This document shows, in pieces, positions 56,391 through 64,000 of a DNA stretch of 64,000 nucleotides. The stretch is from assembly GCA_948099385.1 (NCBI GenBank), contig CANUEZ040000140.1, positions 744,001-808,000 on the forward strand, in the 5' to 3' direction. Position 1 is the first letter of the stretch, and each line of letters opens with the position of its first letter. The position numbers and the translations under genes were made by a program. Under the pieces are notes generated by a model. The model searched no databases. It saw only the letters and a list, made by a program, of their open reading frames with translations, and was not told the origin of the DNA. Origin of the DNA: Fasciola hepatica (lineage: Eukaryota; Platyhelminthes; Trematoda; Plagiorchiida; Fasciolidae).

Positions 56391-56462
56391 AATGGCAGTG
56401 TAGTCGTGTCGTTAGGTCACTGTAGGAGTATGGGTTGACAGGTTGTCGACAGACGGTCTGGT

Positions 56463-56534
<72 letters not shown>

Positions 56535-56639
56535 CTGTACGCGGCCACGCTTTGCTGTTGCTCAGTCTGGTTAAATGGAAAAGAAATAGAAGAGAAAGCG
56601 CACATCTCTAATATGTTTAATTTTACAATGCTTGCGGGT
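56391..56639. other. Spacer between CR1 and the helicase, holding a (TA)n array
   Basis: No coding content. On the minus strand the helicase reading runs towards the array and CTAA stands directly beside it (plus-strand TTAG at 56531-56534). This could be a Helitron CTRR end, but only a 3-bp stem precedes it. Confidence 0.35.
56466..56531. repeat. (TA)n microsatellite
   Basis: About 66 bases of uninterrupted TA, lying between the CR1 3' end and the Helitron-type helicase. Confidence 0.97.
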
Positions 56640-58530
56640 ACACAGTATTCTTTGTTGTTCCACTGTCTATGTAGATATATTGTCTGGTTGTCCGACTATA
56701 CAACACGTAAAACATAACCGTCCACGTGCGAAGCAATCCGTGCCTAAATCTAAACAACACAATTCTAATAATTGGCCCTCAGCTTTGCTGACAGTGATTG
56801 TAAACGCTAATCGAGTTGGGAATTGCAATCTCTTAAACAGAAGTGGTATATCCACTGGAATCATAGGAATGAGGACGTTTTCACCTATAAAATGTCTTGT
56901 CAAGATTGTTGGTACTATGACGTTGCCCATTAATTTTTTACTGCAAGCCGTAGGCCATTGCAAAGCTTTGACACGCCGATTTTCAATTACAGTACGTGCG
57001 GTGGCATCCCTGGCAGATCATGTGAATTCAGAAATTCTTCTGGATAAATAACCACCTTATCTGCTTCCACAACAGTATCGACAGACTTGTATGTAACTGA
57101 TAGACTAAATAACATTGGTAAGTTCGTGGACGTCTTTGTTCTTGATCGCGAGAATAGCTCGTTCATCCAACCCGATCGCGATTCTAATAATCGCTTGAAA
57201 AGGTTCCATGGTAACATTGGCAACGCTAGAGAGCGAACAGTTGCTTCCGATGGTCCAAAATTTCGCTCTTACACATCGTGACTCATTCAATGTTGTGCAC
57301 CATGTTCCCCCAACCGATCAAAGGCAGTCCAGCTCCGGAATATGGCCACGGCTGAAGTGATCGCCATACGTCTACTGCGACCGGATCTGTGAACACAGAA
57401 GCGACTAGTTCAGGTACTCCAATTGGACTGACTAAAGACGGAGTATCCGAAACGAGAAATGACCGCTGAAAACCCACTATCAGTGATCGATTCAGCATCA
57501 TCACACTAATTGACAAGCACCACACCATTTCCCCCCACACCACACACCCATTATCAAAATGACCTTCAACCCAGCCAACTGTCAATCAAATGCATAACTG
57601 CTACCGATAAGATGTGTCAGAGCGAGATTAGGATTCTTCTAACTGATTTGGATAATGGGAAATACTTCTTCAACCAATTCTTCTTTTGATGTCACTAAAT
57701 TGCAGAGTTTGAGGCAATTAAATTCGCCCTGAGTTCAGATCAACCGGCACCTTTCCGTCCCCAATTTCCAGCAGCTGATGTGAGAATATTTCAGCCAGTC
57801 GATCATTTTGCAGCTGGACAGGCATATTTGTAGCTAATTTTAACGTATTCATGTGTCACCACAAAGTAGAGTACCTCAGACAAGCACTTATATCGTCCGC
57901 TGGTGTCGATCGAGGAATTACAGATATTATTCACCTGAAATCTCCTGCAAGCAATATTAATGCGCTTGATGTTTCCACAAAAATCTTGCTATGATCGATC
58001 AAGTGCATCGAGAGACATTTTGTGTGTCATTGTGCATTCATCCCAAACAATAAGTTTGCATCTGTGCAACACTTTTCCCGTACCGGATGCTTTCGAAACG
58101 TTACAAGTGGGAGTTTCAGTGGCAATTTCAAAGCGGAATGAGCAGTTCTTTCACCTAGTAGCAATGTCGCAGTTATTTTGGATGACGCAAGAGCTAACAT
58201 TGCCGTTTCGGGATCATTTTGCTGCCAGAATCAATCTAATTAGGAACGTTTTACCAGTTCCTCTTGGCGCATCTAAGAAGAAAACTTCTCCAACCCCGTT
58301 ATTGACAGTTTGTATTGTTTGATTGTAAATGTCATTTTGCTCAAACGTTACCTTAGGAATATATGATTGCACGTACGACAAAAGATCACCCATGCTGTGA
58401 TCTTGCTCACAATGCGATTCTACGCCGAAAGAAGAAGCAGCAGATCAGTTTTCTGATGGCGTTCCAATTGATTGAAAAGTTTGCTTGCGATTTCTGGGCC
58501 CTAATCTTCAATCATTATCAACGCTTCCCT
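56640..58530 (-). pseudogene. Helitron-type PIF1 helicase remnant
   Basis: Read on the minus strand. The sequence LLSYVQSYIPKVTFEQNDIY (58400-58340) leads to GEVFFLDAPRGTGKTFLIRL (Walker A, 58300-58230), ASSKITATLLLGERTAHSAL, LLAGDFR*IISVIPRSTPAD (57940-57890, usual GDFRQ.LPVI), [36 protein letters not shown] (57170-57110), [15 protein letters not shown], and finally FPTRLAFTITVSKAEGQLLE and FARGRLCF (56810-56720). These are PIF1 motifs in full order, with the FP.RLAFAMTI.K.QGQ form typical of Helitron Rep-helicases. Stops and frameshifts are frequent. No Rep (HUH) domain is seen within the window. Confidence 0.85.
57171..57605 (-). other. ~435-bp insertion inside the helicase
   Basis: Helicase homology stops near 57605 (after a PNQLEESYLAL stretch) and resumes at 57170 with LDERAIL; in the family these parts are almost adjacent. 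The intervening sequence has a 100-codon open frame (57585-57283, minus) of no known family. It may be a short non-autonomous element; its borders are not resolved. Confidence 0.5.
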
Positions 58531-60478
58531 AATGAAGATCCAATTTCAAAATGCTATTGGAAACACTGAAATGAAATCGTAAATCGGTAACATTAGTGTA
58601 CCGTGTGTTGCTTTTACATCCAACAGATGACGCTGTTTTTAAATCAAACATGCTTTTATCCGTCACAGGCGCGAAGTCTACGCAATAGTGGACACAGGGT
58701 CAATAGACTTTGTTAGTCAGAATACGGTACTGTAACTAATAGGCCTTAATAAATACACAGAAAAAAACGTACAACCCAATGTCTCTAAGTCTCTGAGTAA
58801 CGTGCAGATCAAACTGTGTGCATAGTTTGTAATGTGATAGCGCGAATGGCGAGCAGATGAGCACACAACGGGATGCACAAAGTTGATTCGTTGGTACAGT
58901 CACAGTTCATTTTCTACGGATCCGCGAGTTTGTGCTTAGGGCTGTGTATCTGTAATCATGGGACAGACGCCAGGTCGCCCCGGCGGGTTCATATATGACC
59001 CCACGCCGAGAGAATAGAAAGATAGACACAACAGCGTGCGTGCGTCAATAATGACGGAGTTGAAATCGATCGTCAAATGCGCGCGTGTGAGGACAACACA
59101 CCATAAGGGGAAATCCATGTGTGAGCGTGTGAACACTTGAAATCACCCGGTTACATCGGCGTGCGTGATGCACGCACATGCGTTGTGACGAAACCAGGTA
59201 AGGAAGCTGGACCGAGGGCAGTTGCTACCGCCGTATTGTTGATAGCAGACAACTACGGAGCATGTAGATATACAAAAAGCACGAGCTTATTCAAATGCAA
59301 CGTCGTATCAAAATCTCAAAGCAATAGGTGAAGAACTTTCGGAGATTTTGGACTCTGAACAAACGAACATCTACATTTTAATTCATATTGATGGATAAAT
59401 TGATGTCAAGCTGCTAGTATTTGTAGTCGCAACTGTATTGATGCAAACTACTGTAACAGTGGTTTCATGGAAAGACTGCGCCTCTCAGTCTGGAGCATAG
59501 CAGGAACCATCTCTAGATCCTTCGGTTTGAAATGCCACAATATCTTCAAGCCGAACACCTATTTTAGAGATAACCTCACACCAAGTTATCCACAGACATG
59601 TATAAAGCTGTAATCAAACCGACTACAGTCGATTTGTCACTCTTCCAGAGGAGCCATCAACCTAGGAACGCACGATCAGCGGATGCGGAAAACAAAACAA
59701 TCCCACAACTGGTTAAAAATTGGACGCATTTCTGAAGGACGTGGTGTTACTCAGTACTGTTTCCCTAACTGGCACGGAGGATGGCCATAAAACTCCATCA
59801 AGAAGTCCGAAGAGCAGGACAAAATGTTATTAGAGACGGGACGAAATTAAATCCGTGACTTTTATCACGATCCGAACTTGCATCACCGAACTTAGGTATC
59901 GTTGTGATTTATCTAAACTCTACTGGATAACACTTGTCATTGTACCACTTTTGGGCGAATAGAACCGGTCGATTAAGTGGTGAGGATGGGTGGGGGATGG
60001 AGAATGAAAGATCAGAAATCACAGGAGGAATTACCCTTTGCATGAAATAAAACAACATTTTTATGATAGAAGTCTGGTATTGTGCAACAATGCGGAATGA
60101 TCAAAGTGTTTTGCTTCCGTGTATATGTACGTATGTGTTGGAGGTTCTAAGTGAATCACAATAGAAAATAAAAAAGTGGAACACGTAACAAAGAGAAGTA
60201 CACAGACAGGGAGTTAGAAAGGCACTAGAATGATGATCTCAGGCACCGCTTCCGAATTTTCCGTGCTGAGTTCAGACGGCAGTAGATGTGTGAAAGGCTT
60301 CGATACCAGACAATCAGCTAGGAACTGGGAAATGCTTAATAGCCAAAATTCGCTCCTAATTGTCCCCACCACTTTTGCACAGTTGGAGAATGAGTTTGAC
60401 TGGTTAAGAAGGGGAATGTTATCGCAAGGCACGACAAAAAATAGGATGATTGACCAAGTGGACCCATATGGAGGTATT
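58531..60478. other. Unassigned 1.9-kb stretch
   Basis: This is where the Helitron N-terminal and Rep part would be expected on the minus strand, but no HUH motif was seen. If the exon at 60479-60667 is real, its 3' UTR lies at the right end. A GC-richer patch near 58960-59200 has no recognised identity. Confidence 0.4.
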
Positions 60479-60667
60479 TTACAGTCTTGGAAGGGCGGCA
60501 ACAAGGTTGGGAAAATCTGAAGGTGGCTTCAGATCCCTGGACTCAGTATCCCCCCCTTTGATCGTGTTCACGGGAGAATCAGGATCGCTGGTACTAATGG
60601 GTGGAGTTATGTCCATTTCCACTTCGGGGAACAACTGATTGCCCGTGAAGCGTCTATGGACATTGGC
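60479..60667 (-). CDS. Candidate 3'-terminal exon of an unidentified gene
   Basis: On the minus strand a pyrimidine-rich acceptor (TTTCATATTTTATGTAG) ends at 60668. The frame from 60667 is open for 62 residues and closes at TAA 60481-60479. The peptide begins ANVHRRFTGNQLFPEVEMDI, contains TSDPDSPVNTIKGGDTESRD and ends LVAALPRL. Codon use is clean, a 7-G run stays in frame, and composition is hydrophilic, Pro/Ser/Asp-rich, like a C-terminal tail of a host protein. No family is recognised. LINE fragment B5 on the opposite strand would lie in the upstream intron. Confidence 0.4.
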   Translation of the reverse strand, partial: ANVHRRFTGNQLFPEVEMDITPPISTSDPDSPVNTIKGGDTESRDLKPPSDFPNLVAALPRL

Positions 60668-60839
60668 CTACATAAAATATGAAATAAAAAAGAATGAGTT
60701 TGTTAGAATGATGGCATACGTGTTCGCAAACCAATGATAACTGGTGATTAGGATTATCATATCGAGAAGTGTGTGTGGCATGCATCCCATCGTCAGTTCT
60801 GGAATAGGGTGACAGATCAAACTCCATTAAAATGACTGA
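60668..60839. other. Short spacer upstream of the candidate exon
   Basis: Would be intron. No other feature. Confidence 0.4.
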
Positions 60840-61558
60840 CTCGAAAATGCTGTGTCAAGCCTGACCAAGGGCCGAGTTGAACAGATAGAAGAATTATTGA
60901 CTTGGAGTAGATTAACGACGACGACTTGATCAGCGACAACGCACAGGCAATAAAAACCGATCTAGATGGTTTGAAATTTCCTTCACTCGAGTGTAAAGTA
61001 GTTCTACAAGACTGGTGATAGCCCGTTATCGTAGCAAAAGTCAGAGCTAGTCAAACAGTCAAATTAAACACCCCGGCATTTCCGCTGTATGATGGTGGTG
61101 CCTGAAAGCAAATCGCGTCAGGAGAAGCCAGAATGTGAAGTCTGTGACAGATGTGGTACCATCAAGACATCCGACACGTTTTGTGTGGAATACAGTTGCA
61201 CCGTGCAGTGTTTTGGCACACGGCCGCAAACCCAGCTCCCACCTATCCAGGGTTGCGGACGCCCGACGGATTCTTGCATTCGATAGTCCGCGTCTTCGGA
61301 ACGCTGCTTGTTTGGAATAAAAAAACACTATTCGACTGCGATTTCTAGTTTTCACCAAAACGTCAAAATAAACGTTATGCAATTTGGTATACGCATTGAA
61401 TTCTTCATTGAAACCGGTTTCCGGATGAAAATTAGCAATCGCAGTGGTATGAAGAAGCTAGTATCCACATAGGCTTCGGTTGGTGCTTCCCGTCTACCAG
61501 ATTGGGGCCCGAGGGAAGAGGACCGTCGTTGGTTAGAGATATTGAGAGAAATAGCTCA

Positions 61559-61560
<2 letters not shown>
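60840..61560 (+). mobile_element. LINE B5: fragment from RT box to near the 3' end
   Basis: DDDLISDNAQAIKTDLDGLK (60917-60976) and SLECKVVLQDW match the stretch after the polymerase box in B-family LINEs. RVADARRILAFDSPRLRNAA (61251-61310) matches the post-RT FDHRCLRNI block, and ASRLPDWGPREEDRRWLEIL (61485-61545) matches the final RLPGWGPRD...WLETL block. It is heavily frame-broken, with internal deletions, and is followed directly by a (TA)n array. Confidence 0.75.

Positions 61561-61617
<57 letters not shown>
61561..61617. repeat. (TA)n microsatellite
   Basis: About 57 bases of TA placed immediately after the last coding motif of LINE B5. Confidence 0.97.
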
Positions 61618-61619
<2 letters not shown>

Positions 61620-62606
61620 AGCCAGCATACATCTGGTGATAAGAATAGCATTTCATGAAGTATAATAAGTGCCACACGACGGTAAACAAAATATGAGGCA
61701 TAAATGTATCCTGAAAAACTGAGTGTAATGAGATTTGGACTCACATGCCATGAAGACCGTACTCTTCGAAAACCGAACCAAGTCTGAAAATCGGGAAAAA
61801 TTTGGATTGAGGGTTAAATACAGCCAAATGGCAGACTAGAAGCGAACGAGAGTTTAATAATAACTGGTTAACAGTATTATTTGTTACTCGTGTCATCTAA
61901 GCGCCGTTTGGAATGGTCATGGTTGAAAAATTAAGGAGTGTCACGATTTTGGTTGTCAGTGATCAATCAAATTCGATATCAATAGGTGGCATTCGAAAGC
62001 GGGATCAGCCATACTACAAGCTTTATTCAAATTTCAACATCACAGACCAAATCAAGATGTGATACGCGTTAGGCTATGGTGTGCAATACCAGTGGTGTTG
62101 AAACCGTTATCCCTCTCGTATTTACATGACGGCATCATTTGTAATTCTCTTCAGAATAGTTCACGCACTAAATCTTGTATTTCCGAATGAAATGGTGACG
62201 CCCAGAGAATTTGTATCTAGAATATAGCTAACGATGATGAGAAATGGAGGTCAACCGGTGATTCGTGACAGTTACCTGGTGATCCAAAGAAGGACAAATT
62301 GAATACGGATTCATAAACAGGTGACTTGATATCCACAACTAGAATGTAAACATGGACCATGAGTGATAGGATGACAATCAAACGGACCAATCTGTATAAC
62401 CGACTCGTAGTTCCGTATGACTGAGACTGTCTCAAGGAAGATCGTTTAAACCTGGCTAAAACCCCAATCAAAGCATGGCTCCAGTGATGCAACGGGTTCA
62501 GACACGGCTTGCGTGACTAGTGTGAAAAAGAAAGCAGAACGGATTCCCGAGTGAAGTCATAAAGATGAGTGAAAATTTTTCCTGTCGCCAAAGGTATCAT
62601 ATATCA
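61618..62606. other. Unassigned spacer
   Basis: No domain or repeat recognised. Confidence 0.45.
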
Positions 62607-62770
62607 TTGAGGGCTGGCTCAGACAGTCTGATAGTTGGGTGTTCGACTCAGAACCAGTCACCCCGACTTCGAGACCTAGCGGGGGCTGGGTGGATGTGCA
62701 CTGCACAGTTGATGATCCCTAATAAGTCAGATGAAACAGCTGAACAGTGGTCCCATGGTTGAGCATTGAT
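62607..62770 (+). repeat. SINE-like repeat, copy 2
   Basis: The body shares ordered blocks with 11450-11610 (TGCACT, GTTGATGAT, AAAC, TGAACAGTGG, CCATGGTTGAGC). The head has GGCTGGCTCAGACAGTCTG and a B-box-like CTTCGAGACCTAGC. The layout resembles a tRNA-derived SINE; the two copies are old and diverged. Confidence 0.55.
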
Positions 62771-63427
62771 ACTGCATGATAAATCATTACCTCATCATTC
62801 CGAGTAACTGCAATTCAAGGCATGATAGATACTACTCATGAGTAGACGCACGATCGACAGTAATTATAACTAACGGAAGAGACCAAAATGAGAAGTCACA
62901 AAGTGGGCAGAATGATAAGCATGGGCACAGAAAATGTGTGGTGGCACACCACGATAATGATTATATTAATGCGATGCAAATGAGGCGCCACTGTGTATCG
63001 TACTGACCTCAGCGTTGCCCAAGAGCTTGATTCACAATTAGCGTACTGTTGTTTGGCACTTCCGGATTACAGCACTAGTAGTGAGCAGAAAATGCGTGCG
63101 AATCGTTACCAAAGCTACAGCTAATTCCATCCGATCGATATCCCTACTTCTATATCCTTCCTCAACTTACCTTGCAGACGACTTCATTCTAGAGTGTGAA
63201 TGTGTATTTGGAGAAGCCGATGATTCTCGAAGCTAGATGATCAAGAAGACAGATCTGGAGGGCACTGGCGACGTCTGAACACCGACGTCATCCAATTATT
63301 GCCCGAGTCTGATGGAAAAACAGTACCAACAATACTGGGCTAACCCTTAGATGAAACATCAAATGTCACCACGCTACGATGTCTATCGCACGAGTTGCGC
63401 TTGCACAAAGGCAGACGTTAACAGTAT
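62771..63427. other. Unassigned spacer
   Basis: Nothing recognised. Confidence 0.45.
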
Positions 63428-63770
63428 ATGGTGTTCGTTGAGGCAATTTGTGATTGTAGAACGACCAGGGATAGCCAGTCCATGACACGGAAGGAGGGTA
63501 TTCAACTTCTAATCAGTGAACTTGGTCATGTAGAAAGTGTTGGGTTTCCTGGTTTTAATCCAATAGGTTCACCAACTCAGTGGTTATTAAGTGTTGGAGG
63601 ATATGACTAGGTGTCACGACCAGTAACGCTCACGCTTTTCATCAGATCGCAATTATCAACCGTGTTTCTGTTTTCATTCTTGATTTGATTTCCGAGTTAA
63701 ATTCATGTTGAAAAATGGGAATCAGAACTATCGCCTTCGTAACATGGGTGATTAAACTGAACCGAACTGG
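63428..63770 (+). mobile_element. LINE B6: 3'-terminal fragment
   Basis: An open frame of 60 codons reads RTTRDSQSMTRKEGIQLLIS, ELGHVESVGFPGF and PTQWLLSVGG, matching B4's GGQSMTW..SMK.L.S.LG.VG..RLPGWGPRD.P...LETL. The following non-coding part (to ...TTAAACTGAACCGAACTGG near 63767) parallels B4's 3' end (GAGTAAACTGAAACTGAGCTG near 49945-49965). It is a 5'-truncated LINE copy. Confidence 0.75.
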
Positions 63771-64000
63771 AAAACAGAAGGCATTGACCACATATAAGAT
63801 CGGAGTATAAAAAAACAACTGTTAATTTCCAAAGGATACAGTCACGCATTTGCCAAGGTGCAAAATACAGTTCGACGAAAGCATTGTAGACCAATAGAAT
63901 GGGTCCTATGTGAGCGGCGAAAAGGAGTGGTGGGGATTTCAAACAGAGGAAAAAGTGACCCAGGAACAATTCGGATGAGATCAGTGCGACGAACCTTCAT
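63771..64000. other. Unassigned end of window
   Basis: No feature recognised. Confidence 0.4.

Noticed and set aside
56520..56560. A confirmed Helitron 3' terminus (hairpin plus CTRR) beside the (TA)n array
   Set aside because: CTAA is present on the minus strand next to the array, but the preceding GCG/CGC stem is only 3 bp, too weak to call.
1..64000. A novel multi-gene defence or biosynthetic system
   Set aside because: No co-oriented set of intact genes exists. Nearly every coding signal belongs to a known transposon class and is frame-broken.
1..64000. CRISPR arrays, rRNA operons or intact tRNA genes
   Set aside because: No regularly spaced direct repeats with unique spacers were seen. 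The tRNA-like strings (11.5, 12.3, 35.0 and 62.6 kb) lack a complete cloverleaf and look like SINE heads.

Overview
The window looks like gene-poor, repeat-packed DNA from a metazoan, most likely a parasitic flatworm (digenean fluke). I infer this from the mix of elements and not from any single marker gene. There are several RTE/SR2-like LINE copies, a CR1 (SR3-like) LINE, Penelope-like elements with GIY-YIG tails, Ty3/gypsy remnants, a Tc1/mariner-type transposon, piggyBac-like and Helitron-type remnants, short SINE-like repeats and long (TA)n arrays. I see no bacterial operon, rRNA, convincing tRNA or CRISPR array. Almost every recognisable coding stretch is broken by stops and frameshifts.

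Layout. 0.1-2.5 kb: 3'-truncated LINE 'A', followed at once by a candidate host exon (2516-2810). 3.3-8.1 kb: a 524-bp repeat ('R1') and a decayed gypsy pol (RT, RNase H, two integrase zinc fingers, integrase). 8.1-14.1 kb: mostly unassigned, with a SINE-like repeat near 11.5 kb and a possible LINE tail near 13.5 kb. 14.1-16.4 kb: Penelope-like element P1 with 75-bp terminal inverted repeats. 17.5-24.3 kb: LINE B1 split by full-length LINE B2. 24.3-30.1 kb: a gag-like remnant, the second R1 copy, and Penelope remnants P2 and P3 (minus strand). 30.1-33.9 kb: a Tc1-like fragment, a 1.7-kb mariner-type element with ~325-bp inverted repeats, and a hairpin (foldback) repeat with 288-bp arms. 36.1-38.4 kb: gypsy-2 pol on the minus strand.

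40.4-45.4 kb: LINE B3 split by Penelope-like element P4, which has an exact 13-bp target-site duplication and terminal inverted repeats. 46.6-50 kb: LINE B4. 50-51.4 kb: piggyBac-like transposase remnant. 52.4-53.2 kb: an ~98% identical duplicate of the B2 3' part, carrying the same stop codons. 53.6-56.4 kb: CR1-like LINE. 56.6-58.5 kb: Helitron-type PIF1 helicase, minus strand. 60.5-61.6 kb: a candidate host terminal exon next to LINE fragment B5. 62.6-63.8 kb: a second SINE-like copy and LINE fragment B6.

No multi-gene system emerges. The strongest content is element biology: nested insertions with readable target sites, Penelope elements bounded by inverted repeats, a defective LINE duplicated with its defects, and two large inverted-repeat structures. 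Four candidate host exons are listed with modest confidence. All family names come from motif recognition by eye; no alignments or searches were run.
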